Shown one piece after another: positions 47,178 through 58,700 of a DNA stretch of 64,000 nt. This DNA comes from Pleodorina starrii (taxonomy: Eukaryota; Chlorophyta; Chlorophyceae; Chlamydomonadales; Volvocaceae): NCBI GenBank assembly GCA_030267565.1, contig BRXU01000001.1, positions 5,518,001-5,582,000 on the forward strand, in the 5' to 3' direction. Each line of letters begins with the position of its first letter. The stretch's first letter is position 1. The notes under the pieces are model-generated. The model searched no databases. It was not told the origin of the DNA and was given only the letters and a program-made list of their open reading frames with translations. The position numbers were made by a program, and so were the translations under genes.

Positions 47178-50100
47178 TCATACGTACAGCTGGATGAGCT
47201 CGTCACTGACCGCGGCGGGGGTCAAGACGCCCAGATCGGTGACAAGGAGGCTGATGCACTGCGGTGGCGTGTAGTCGCGTGACGGGTTGATGACCTGCGA
47301 ACGCAATCGCAATTCCCGTTAAAATCAGCACAGCTCGGCTCTCAAAAGGTTTGCAGAATTATGGCTTCCGGTACTTAGTAGGTGTGAAGGCTCGTCGCAC
47401 CAAAACGAGGCAGCAATTTCCAGGTGCATTTCTCAAGCAAATGTAGGCCTCCGGGGTATAAGCCGAGTTGTGTGATTGCGCCGCCATACACTACAAACCC
47501 ATCCGCGGCGCTTCTTTCCGGTCACAGTTCGGAATCTGTTATGCCAGCGCATCCCAAGCTCCCAACGCCCATCGTTAACCTTAAGGAAGCGCAAATCTGG
47601 CATGTGGTATGGCGGGGGGCGGCGAGGTGCGGTGCTGTGCACATTGCCATTTTTCGTACCGTGTTCTTTCACTTGCCACACAGCCCACACCTGAAACAAT
47701 CCGCATCCCCTTCTCTCTGCCAACCCAAGAAGCATCACCCTCGCTTCCCTCAACCTCCCCCCCAGACCGCCCCCCGGAGCGCGGCATCCTCACTCCACCA
47801 CCCCCCTCCACCGCCGTCTCCGTCCCTTCGCTGCTGCGGTATCTTCTTTTTACCCCCCGCCACCCCCAACCCCACCCCTTCCGCTGCCCCTTGGCACTGC
47901 CTCCTTGTGGCCCCCTGCTTCCTCTCGCCCTTCTTCTGCGCCTTCCCCTCCGGCCCCCCGCCTCCCACGCCCCCCTTCCCCCTGTTTGCCTTCGCCCCGC
48001 GCCTGCCCCTGTCTCCCCCCCATTCCCACCTCCCGGCCTTCGCCGCCCTGCCCCCCCGACAACCCTCACCCGGGTCTCGCCCTCGCCCCCCGTGCTGGGT
48101 GGCCCTCCCTCTGCTTGCCCTCCCCCTGCCTCGGCCTTGCATGTGCCCCTCTGGCCCCCGTGCGTTGTCGCCCCCCTGCGGCCCTCGTCGCCCCCCTGGC
48201 CCTGCCCTTGCCTCCACGCCCTGTATGCCGTCACCTCGTCCAGTGCCCCTCATGCGTGGTGGCCTGCGCGCTCCCCCGGTGTGGTAGGGAGCCGACTCCT
48301 CACGGCCCGCCACCCGGCTTTGCCCTATGCACTTCGCCCCTTTGCCCTTTCCATCCGTTTCGCCGTCGCCCTGCCTCTTCCTCATCTTCCTTCCGTCTGC
48401 GGTCCTCCTTTTCCCATGCCCTTTCCCTTCTGCCATCCTACCACCGTACATTTTGCCGTTCCGCGTCCCATTTTCCCGGCCCCACTGTCCCTTGCCGCCC
48501 CCTTTTGCACCGCGTCGCCGCCTCGTCTCGTTCTTCCTTCCTTGCCATTGCCGCTACTCACGCCCTTTTCCTGCGCTCCTTCCCGATTCGCTTCCTCCAT
48601 GGAGCGCAGGTGAGTCTACAATTTTTCGGGTTGTTCTTTCTGGGCGTTCGTGCCCTTCTTGCGCTGTCGCGCGTATTCGTCCGTTAGTCTGGCGGCAACG
48701 CGGTCGCTGCGTTTCTCGTCTTGGTAAGGTTACAGGTATGCTAGGTAAGTATTGCTGGGTTCCGGGTCCATTCGCTAACGCTGTCTTCGTCCCTTTGCTG
48801 CGGTATCTTTTTTACCACCTAACCCGATCCCAACTCCAAACCAATGCAAAACCCACACACGTATTCCGACTGTCCCACTTAACGCCTCCGCCGCCCCCCA
48901 TCACACAAGCATACTTCCCACACCCATGTATGCACACGCCCCCGCCTAGCCCAGCCTCGTCACTCCCCTGTGAGGTTCCGTTAGCTAGGGTCATGTGTCA
49001 TGCCGCATGACGTGATCAGGGTGAGCGCGGCTTCCAGCAGCCGAGGCAGCTTACGAACTCAGTGCTAACCGGAACGTGAGTATCAGGATTTCCGCCTCCA
49101 ACGAGCGTTTGTGATGTACTTCCTGCCACGTACGACTAACGAAAAACGCGAGCAATACACAAGGAATACATTGACCGAAAATGGCCAAACTCGCAGCCCT
49201 ATTCGGCGTATTAAGACGGGTGTATTAATTTGGATTACAGTCGCAACGCTGCGCGAACGTCGGCACATTGACCGTCGGCCGAATCCCCACAAACCCACAA
49301 CGCTTACATTGGTGCGTGGCGGCAGCATGGGCCCCACGTCCAGTGGCTTGCGCTCCTCGGGCAGATCCGCCTGACCCAGCGGGTACAGGCGCGCGAACTT
49401 GTACGACTCCGCCGCCACGTAAAACGGCTTCGAAGCAGCCTACGGGCGTATCGGGCGCGCGCGGGAATGAGCTTAGGTGCGACGCCGGGTTTGCACCGCA
49501 TAGCGAGCGTCAGATCGTGATGATGGTATGTTGCCCACCGCTAATAGGTTCTCGACATTTGCAAAGGTCATTGCAATCAATGGAAGGCTCCTGCCACCCA
49601 CCTCGAGACCGGCGTCAGGAGAGGTGCGTGCAGGCATATTGACGCCTCTTACTGCCCTTCACACCCGTCGGTCCTCACGCCGACGCAACCGCTCACCTGC
49701 GCCGCCAGCGCGATGCCGTACGTGCCCAGCTTGTTGATGATGCCTCCGTTTTCCACCACTGCGTCGGCGCCCGTTAGCACCATGTCTACCCTGGGGAGGG
49801 AAAGGGAGGGGCGGGGAAGGTCGGATGATGGAGCGCAAGGCGCTCGGCGTGGGCCAGTTTGGCGAAGCATGGGGCTGCGGCGTTATATGGAACCAGCCCC
49901 CAATGCGCAGCATCGTCGCGAAGTGCCCCATCGTAGCCAGAGCGCAAGCGCCGGACGAGGGTTTCCTCGGTGGCGGCTGGGGTCGTCGGCGTACTATGTG
50001 CATAACGCGAAGAGGTCAGATGTGTCCGGGTACGGTATGGCTGCCTGCACAGAAGTTCGTGCGATCCGTACCTAGAGCTGACGCGCAGTATGTAGATAAT

Positions 50101-52379
50101 GACCCCAACGCGCTGTGTGGACCGCACTTCCTACCTGACGGCCTGACGCCTCCCACAATACCCGCGCGCTCCCTCTTTCGCACAGACTGGCCTGGTACCG
50201 CCCATGCGCCTGTTGCGCCGCAGCGCGCCCATGCATCCGCCGCCTACCTGTCCATGATGTAGGCGACGCAGCTGTCCAAGACCAGCGTGACGGGGATGTT
50301 CTCCGTGTCGAGCTTCTTGGCCATGATGATGCCCGTGCCATCCGGCCGACCCTCCGTCACGATTACGCTGAATTGCAGGCCCTGAATCGCATTACGCATG
50401 AACCGGTAGTATAACGCATGGTGGGGGTTTGGTGGCAAGGAGCGACCGGAAGGCCAGACCGAAATTGCTGGTGGCCAGAGATGGCATAGTCCCTGCCGCC
50501 TCGGTGCTGTCAATCAGCGCTCACGTGGGACGAGGGTCATTTCCCGCCGCCTGGTCTGAAGAGCCTTTCCCTGTCCACCGCTTTCCCTAACCCACCTTGG
50601 GGATCGAGCCAACCCGCCAATCGTTCACAGGTCCCCCCAACCTACCATATCGAGGCCATGGGCATTCCCAACTCATGTTCTTGCCCTGCCACGTGCACTT
50701 ACGCTGGAAAAGGCTTGTTGCAACAAGCGCAGCACCACGCGCGAATAGCCGTGCGTGAGAACCGTGCAGTTGCTGCGGATGAAGCGAGAGCCCAGCTCCG
50801 CGATGGTCTGCCGTGCTCTGCCGCGGCAAGGGAGGACCGCAACCGTTTGGCCAGGTGGAGACCTGACAAGCACATAACTATGAAAGAAACAATGACTGTC
50901 AGGGCGGAATCAAGAAACGCTGGCCTTTCTCGGTGTCTCCCTGTTCATTCTCGCCAACCACACAGGAGCCATCATCGTCCCATGAAGGCCTCACAAAACG
51001 CGCCTAGCCACTTCATAAAATGCGCCTGGCGAAACGTGCCTCTTCCGAAACAGGGTCGGAACGGGTCCAACCGCTTACCGAGTGCTCGTCTCCGCGAAGT
51101 GCAAGCCCCGCTCAATTAACCGTGCCTTCGCTTTTTCAATGTCCTGCGCAAGCAGGCCCACACGCACAGCACACCACCAACGGCCTTAACAGTCCACCTT
51201 AACACGGACACAGCGTTGCACCATCCCGCTCATGGCGGAGGACGGGACGAGCACCCGCCCGCACGCCTCACCTGCAGCTCCAGCGCGCTCGTCCGTGTCG
51301 TGTAGCGGAGGAACAGTTCACAACCGGCTTTCAGAGATATGTTGGTGGGGTTCACCCTGCGGGTCGGGCCAAGGCCACTCGACGCGTCAGGAACGAGTGA
51401 GCAGCTGTGCAGCGCCAGCCGTAGCATGGCGTTAGAATGTGTGTTTGCAATGAGGGGCCCTTAACGGCGGGCGCAAAGGGCCTCACGGCTCAACCCCACG
51501 GTTGTGACTCCCTGCAGACCTTCACCCCTCCGTTGACGCAGAGGTATAGTCCACTGGGGTCCGGTTTAACAGAGCGTTAGGCTACGGGCATACGGTCCGA
51601 AAGCTTTCATTTCCTGTGCCTATAAAACCCCACCAAGCGCCGTTGCGGCGCCGGTGGCATAGGGCAAACCAACTTCCCCTTACCCGCTTCTGCATTTTAC
51701 TGCCGATCAGGGACGGTGACGCTGCAGACTAAGGCAACGACGGTTCCTAATCTTCCACCTAACAGAACGGACCTTTGCAGAGCTTGTGCGGCGTCCTCCA
51801 GCTCCTTACTCACGCCCATGAGTGTCGTCGCACTGCGCCGGGCAGGAAGCAGTACGACACGGTCCTGGATCTCATGCAGTTGAGGCTGGTACCCCTGTGA
51901 ACGTGGCAACTTCCTATGGCCCACAAGCACCTGTACCCTCCTATATATGCCAGCAGCATAACAACGCAAGATGGGGGGAGTTGACGAAGCGAATCTGTTG
52001 GAGCCATATTCCACATTTACACACGCCGGCGCAAGCCACCCCATACCCCGAACAAGGGTAGTTCGGGGACCCGCCGGGGCCCCACCCGAAAGCTGGGACC
52101 AGCTTCACCTGCTTCGCTTGATGACGGCCGTCAATGCCATGATGGCCGCAACCGCAAACGCCACCTCCTCATCCCTGTTGAGCGCGTCGTGAAACTCGCG
52201 CACGGCGATGTCGTTGAGCGTTCCTGTGCGCAGTGGCTGGACAGCTCACGAAAGGCACACCAGGCGTACCCAGAGATAAACGCACCTTGCGTATTAGCCC
52301 CAAATCCTTCTGTCACGACAAGCTTTTGGTGGGACGGCCGCCGCTGCATCCTGGCCGCTCCGCGTGCACAGAAATCCAA
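47178..52379 (-). CDS. Translation initiation factor eIF2B, alpha subunit
   Basis: 10 exons, 336 residues, all GT-AG and in phase: 52379-52286, 52223-52109, 51832-51773, 51356-51272, 51143-51079, 50817-50703, 50381-50248, 49790-49697, 49439-49308, 47294-47178. Conserved eIF2B-alpha phrases are in order: [12 protein letters not shown] (~101-112), [16 protein letters not shown] (~155-170), [84 protein letters not shown]. The length is close to the usual ~305 plus an N-terminal extension; a second Met at residue 11 is an alternative start. The protein is the regulatory subunit of the decameric guanine nucleotide exchange factor for eIF2 and senses eIF2 alpha phosphorylation. The last intron (47295-49307) is unusually long and holds a pyrimidine-rich tract and a dispersed repeat. 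Two donors are atypical (GTCCGT after exon 3, GTGCGT after exon 1). Confidence 0.95.
47700..48610 (+). repeat. C/T-rich low-complexity tract in the last eIF2B alpha intron
   Basis: About 900 bases strongly skewed to C and T on the + strand (G/A-rich on the coding strand of eIF2B alpha). It yields long Pro/Leu/Ser ORFs in all three + frames, which argues for composition rather than coding. At 47812-47850 it includes a partial third copy of the dispersed repeat also found at 39541 and 48641. Confidence 0.7.
48641..48830 (+). repeat. Dispersed repeat, copy 2 (eIF2B alpha intron)
   Basis: Similar to 39541-39720 over its whole length and in the same + orientation, although the host genes run in opposite directions. 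Shared blocks: CTGTCGCGCGT, TCGCTGCGTTTCTCGTCTTG, TTACAGGTATG, TGCTGGGTTCCG and a terminal TTTTTTACCACC. Confidence 0.75.
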
Positions 52380-52797
52380 ACAAGAAGCAATGCCGGCTCA
52401 AAGGTTTGTCGCTTTATCCTACACTGACAGCGATCCTCAACGCCCCACAAAGCTTTCAAGCCGGATTCGTCCGACAGACAACTCAGACGAGAGTCATTTG
52501 AAGATTTTAATCAGTAGTTATTGTTGTGATACTATCTCTATAATGTATATACGAGCTGCATGTACAAAATTAAGATATTATTCATAAAGACCGCTGTCGC
52601 ACTCCAAATCCCGTCGCGCGCACTGCACGGAACTGCCTATACCCTAAAGCTTTACAACCTTCAGTGTTGCACAACTTATCGGGTACTGCATCGGAAGAAG
52701 AGTCAGGACCCCGTAAGCCTGGCGCCTGTGACCTCCAAAGCGAGCTCCTGATAAAACTATGTTTGTTTCAAGCCCTTTATAGCGTAGGCTAGGTTAG

Positions 52798-55700
52798 ATG
52801 TCTTCATCGTCAGTCCTTCCGCCAGTGAACGAAGCACTTAGCCTCTTGGACGTCAGCTTCGTCAACAACGAGTGGTTCGTCGATGTCGCAGTCAAACAGT
52901 TCCGCTGGCCCAGCAACCCCTTCACGGAGATAACGTTATTGCAGGCATGGAACCCCTGCAACGATACGTAGAAGCATTCAGATTTTGGTAGACCACATCT
53001 CAGTCCAGAACGTGCAGCTCAGGTGAGAGCAGGCTCAATACCGTTCCATAACCCTCCTGTGCCTACCCCAACCCTCTGAGGTTTACGACCGGGACTTGTA
53101 CGGTTCATCGCAGTCGTGTTGAGGACATCCTCAACGCCTTTGGTAGCCCCAGCCAGCAGGGCGGTACCGTATGGAACAAGGTAGGCGCCGGGAGCCTCCG
53201 GGAGGGCGCGTCCGAGGAACGGTTTAGCGCTATGGGGTTGGGTTTGCACACCATGTACCCGCGTTGTCGGGGGCGCCACCAAACAAATTCCCCTAAACAT
53301 TAGTGGAGAGCCACGGAGCAAGGGCGAAGGCAAGCCGATACATGTGTCCGTGTGTGTCCACGGGTCGGCTCGAAGGCCACATAGCCAAGCCACGTGCAAT
53401 TAGGATTGTGTTTGCCGGATGGGTTGTATGCCAGACCCGATAATTGCTTTCTGTCGTTGCTGACCGCACAGCTTGCAGCAAAGGCCGACCTCAGTCGCCT
53501 GGAGAAGCTGGAAGCGCAAGTGGACGCGGTGCTAAACGATTGCGCACAGCTGCGGACGCAGCAGGTGACCCTGTACACCGGAGCGTGCTGATTGGGAGTA
53601 CCGTATGGCGCGTTTCGGGCCTTGGGCACCCTGTGCCGCACTATATGCAAGGCGTCGTTGCCAGAATTCCTCCTTTCCACCTCCTTGCAGAGCGCAGCCT
53701 CCCATGCCCATGACGACGTTGTGTCGCGGCTAGAGCTGCTCAAAGACCACATGACAAGCATGGAGGCGCGGCTCGGGCTGCCATACGCGCCGGACAGCGC
53801 ACGCGGGTAAGCAGATCGTCCGCGAATGCTGCTATTTCACACCGCTGCTCGCGGCCTTTGAGGGGCACCGCTACATGGCACGTAATCGCAATGCAACCCG
53901 CATAGACAAAGTTCATGTACGCGGTCTTCCGTGCAGGCTGGATCAGTACGCTGTCGTGAGGCGTTCAATTCCAGGTCTGGGCAGTGGCTCGTCGCCAGGC
54001 AAGGTCGCAAATGCGGCAGCGGGCAACTTTCTGGCCAGCGTGCCAACCGGGTCGGTTCTGGATCGCATCCTCCGACTTGAGCGGCGCACGGACGCGCTGG
54101 CCGAGTTGAGTGCTAAAGCCGAGGCAAGCACGAATGGGACTGCACTGACCTGCGGCGGCATCGGTAACAAAGAGAAACATTGCACCATGTGATTTGGAGG
54201 CGGGGGTGGCGTGGCTAGCATGTATGTTTGGTGTTCATTTGAGCTGCGTCTGAGGCTTGGATTAACCCGCAGGCCTGGCCTGTTAGTCGTCCGCGTCAAC
54301 GATGCGCAGGGGAAACGAGGCCACACCACGCGGACGGAAGACCCGCCTCGGACTCGTCCCTCTGCTGAGTAAGCGGGGCTGGTTTTGGCGCTTGTGTATG
54401 TGCAGGATGACGCGTCCGTCCTGGTCGCCAAGTTGCGCGAGATGGAACCCCGGCTCGAGGTGCGTTCCAGGCGGTTGCTTGATTTCTTCCAACTCGGCTT
54501 TGGTGTGCGTGCAGTGCTCCCGTGCGATGTACGTGTCACTTATGCCCGTAGAGCGGGATCCTCAAAATAATAATAACAATACGCCCGACGGAGCCGATCG
54601 AGGCGTGGGTTATGGGAGCAGGAGGGATGGGGTGTCGGGTTGCCTCGATCCCAGGCCTCTCCCGCTACCGTGGCGGGATCCTCAATTTATCCTGGGCCCT
54701 CCTTATCTGTACACCTATATTCGCGCCGCAGGTCCAGATGGGCCATCTGCGTGGCGACATCAAGCAGGTACTGAGCAGCCGGCTCGCCGTTACCAAGTTT
54801 CAAGCGTAGACTAGCGGCTAACCAGCAGCCAACAGCTGAGCTCGCTTTCAAGCCATGCTTGGGCGCATCGTCCGCTCCCGTCCCGGGACGGCATTCTCAG
54901 GCTATGCTTGGGCGCATCATCCGCTCCCGTCCTGGGACGGCATTCTCAGGCTATGCTTGGGCGCATCATCCGCCCCCGTCCCGGGACGGCATTAGGTTTA
55001 TGAGGGTTACGGATTAAATGTGGCATAATCGAATGCACTGATGAGCGCGGGGGTGTTGCCATACGTCTCATGTCAGCGTGTTCGCCTCCGGTTTCGGCTG
55101 AACGGCAGGCGTTGGCGCTTGCGGCTGCTTCCACTCGTTTGGAAGCAGACGCGGAGAGCACCTCGCGCGTCAAGGAGGCAGAGAAGCGCTTGCTGGCCCG
55201 CATCCAAAGTAAGTAATGTAAAGCTGTGTGGTCAACCGACTGCCATGCCGAATTTCACGGCCACTGCTGTGTAAATGCATGTCTGTGCGCTGAAACCAGG
55301 CGTGGAGTCGGCACTGGAGGGCAAGGTGTCGGCCATATCGTCACAAACGGGAATTACCATAAGCTCCGAGCTGGACAAGCGTGTGAACACCGTTTATGAC
55401 CACATTGACGCCCAGGTGAGCACTTGCTGTTGAGCCCGCTTGGTTAAGGGTTTCTAATCCTGTTCCGGGGCAATTTGGGCGCATTGTCAACACAAGCGAC
55501 GGAATATGGGGTCCCGTCGAAGCAAGACGTGCAATGCCGAGTCCCGTGGCCCCACTCCCGTTTCACGAATGAACTCGGTTTGCACTACTGGGACAGAGAA
55601 TTGCCGATGCATACCGCACCTGACACTGCCACCGTCGAAGCCCAAAGAATGGAGAGTATTATCGGGTGTGGGTGTGCCGGTGGTGTACCGCAGGTCCAGC

Positions 55701-58700
55701 GGCTGTGCGGTGACCTCGACCGGTTGTCTCGCGACAAAATTGACCTGACCTCCTTGGAGCACTATTCACAGCGCATCAGCTCGCTGTTCGAGGGGGTTGC
55801 GCAAGGCCTGGCAGATGAGGTGGCAACGTTGGTCACGCAGCTGCGAGCGGAGGTGGCGGGTGTCGCACGGAGCACGGAAGAGTCGCGCAGCAAGGACAAG
55901 GTCCGGTGTAAATGTGCCGCGCGTTGTTGTGACAAACGATAAGAGCGCTTTGCGAGAATTCGTATCTATTGTTCGTGGATGTTTGTGGTATCCCCTGCCT
56001 GAGACTTTAGGGCACTGAATTTGTGGCCGGACGGTCGCATGTTCGATTTCGACTGTCGCAGAGGGTTGCGTGACCAATGGGGCCCCTGGTGTGGGACCAA
56101 CATGGCTGGTTGTTTAACAATGATGTGTCCTGGCAAGTCTGGGAAGTATGCATGCGGCTACTCAGATCTGATCCGAGTGAGACAGAGCCCAGACACGGAG
56201 GGGTGAGAAAAGCAACCCATCTAAGTCAAAAATGCCGTCACCGCGGTAGTGGTCCGCCGAAGAGGCATCAGTCTGCTTAACACCCGCTAGGGCTTACGGC
56301 CCAGCACAGGCGTTCCTCTATGTTCGTGGTGCTGACGTTCTAACAGTCGCTTCTGCTGTCCCAGGTGCTGCGCGAGAGCTTGAGGGCTGAGATGGAAAGC
56401 ATCCGGCAGGTGTCGGGCCAGGTGAAAGAGGCCGTTGGCACAATGCAGGTAGGTGCATGGCGCGGCTTCATGTGACTTTACGGCGTGCAACCATGAAATG
56501 CGCGTCATGTGTCTCCATTGCTGTACGCAGGATACGCTGACCACGAGCCAGAATTCTCGGCTCCTGGAGGACACGCGGGCGATCGTCAGGCAGGTCTTGC
56601 TGGACACTGAACAGCTGCAGAGAGCTGTCGCAGGTAAGCCATGTCCCGGGCTTTTTTGCCCCATTTGCACTGCGTCTTTGCTCTAATGAACCAAGTAGCC
56701 TCCCAATCATATGGTGGCAACCTGTCGCTGTGCCGAAACCACCTGCGCACGCTCTGCTGGTTCGACCAGGCTTGAACACCGCGGCGTCCAGCACAAGCAG
56801 CGCGTTAGAGCTCCAGTCCCACAAGCTGAGCCAACTTGCGCACAAGGTCGGCGGACTGCAGCACGACGTGTCAGCTGTGAAGGACACTGTCTACGGGGGC
56901 GTGTCCTGTGCTGACACCCAGTCAGAGCAGCACTCATCGGTCGGTACCTCGGTAAGTAATTGATTATGCACGAAAACTCAAGGCGCTGTAACTGTTACAG
57001 CTGGATTTTGTAATATCGCATTGGTTATTTATGCAGCTGCTGTCGAAGCTCGCGTCCTTGGAGCGGACCATAGCTGATATGACAGCTTCCATCGGCTCAA
57101 AGGTGCGTGATGGGTTTCGCAAACGTGGCGGTTCATGGTTGTACGGTGTACAGAAAATTGTTCACGGCGTGCTCGTTGGTCTTGAGGTCGTTTGAGTGGA
57201 TCCACATGCCGATGTGTGTTGAACGGGGACGCCACACGGGACTTCTCCAACAGGCGGACGACACGGTGACGCGGGACATGGAGCGCCGTGTTGCCGCCTT
57301 GGCCCGGCAGCACGACGTCACGGCCGAGGGCCTGCGGAATCTGTCGACCACGGCCTTTAAGCGGGCTGACGAGCACGCTTCCGCCATACAGCGGCTGACG
57401 CTCGTAAGTTCGATAAATGTCCTGGGTGCGTGTGCGCGCCCGTCGGATGCCCCGGGACGCAAGCTGGCGCTCGTCGGGTGTGTGCCTGCATCCGTCAAGC
57501 GCCCTGGATGCGTGCCTGCGCGCTAATCCTGCCCTTTCGCCCCTATCAAAATCCTGGGAAGACTGTCTACGTAGTTGCTGTCAAGGCGGGTGATTTTTTT
57601 TCCAATAGCTACGAACTGTGGTGTACCTCGCGTCTGCTTGCTAGGCCGTAAGCAGTAACCTTGAGGAGAGGCCTACGACAACGGCCGTCAAGCATCTCGT
57701 GGAGACTGCGGCGCTGGAGGTAATGAGGGATGCGGGCTTCCCTCATTACCAAGTCTAGGTGTTCCCTGTTGCTACGCGAAAGCACTGCATACAGGAACAC
57801 AGTGGCCTGGTCAGCCCTCAAACTGACTCGAAAACTGGTGTCCGGGCAGGTGCGGGAGCGCTGTGATCATGCGCTGGCGCCCCTATGGGATGCCGTCCGC
57901 ATCTTACAATCTGGGCTCCGTGATGCTGCCGGAGAATTGAAGGCGCTGAGTTCGGACATCGGCAGCTTACAGCAAGCGCAGGTGAGGATTGGGAACATAG
58001 ATCAGGCCTGCCAGCCGTAATGCTGATGCACTCTGTCCTTTCTATGCAGAGCGATTCTCGCAGCAAGGTCACCGCTGACAGGGCATCCACGCTGGCGGCC
58101 CTCCGCAAGGTACACAGTGCGTCTTAAGATTGGCGGCAACAGTTGCGCTGGCTTGAAGTTGTTAACGGAACATGCTGGTTGGTGTTCAGCATGCTGCTCT
58201 CGCAGACCAAGCCCTGACCGCTCCTCGTAGGCACTGGACGACGAGTTGGGCTCTCTCCGCACTGAGCTGGATTCCCGCCTGGACGGGATGGCCAGCGGCG
58301 TCCGACAAGTGGTTGAGCAGCTTGAGGTGCACGAGCAGGTATGTGGCTTGCCTTGGTGCTGCAGATGCGCGGTACCGCAAGGGGGCCTGTTGCCGTAAAA
58401 GATGTCCGTCTTGCCCGAGTGCAGCTGCAGGACCGCCTGACACGTTTAACAGCTGCCGTGGAGGAACAGTTGGCGACGCAGGTATTAAGATTTAGTCGTG
58501 TGTGTACTACTCGTTCAGCCCAGGGCATAATGACGGCCGTGCGAATGCTAGCGGCCCGGTGTATTACTATCGAGCGCTTCCCGGGGACGGATCTCCATGC
58601 TCACATGCTGTATTACGCAGGTGGCCGCATGGCGCACTGGCAACCAGCAGTTGCGAACCGAGCTCAGCAGCCGTGCGGAAGCCGCAGCTGTGGAACTAGT

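Noticed and set aside
47424..49010. Three overlapping Pro/Leu/Ser-rich + ORFs up to 334 codons
   Set aside because: All three frames are open because of C/T-rich composition; the stretch lies inside the last eIF2B alpha intron and no frame shows a domain.
53003..53030. Mini-exon of the coiled-coil gene after a 45-base intron
   Set aside because: The phase would fit, but the intron would be too short; joining 52967 directly to 53081 also keeps phase and gives a normal intron.
53019..53399. 126-codon minus ORF
   Set aside because: Antisense of exon 2 and introns of the coiled-coil gene, whose + strand exons join in phase.
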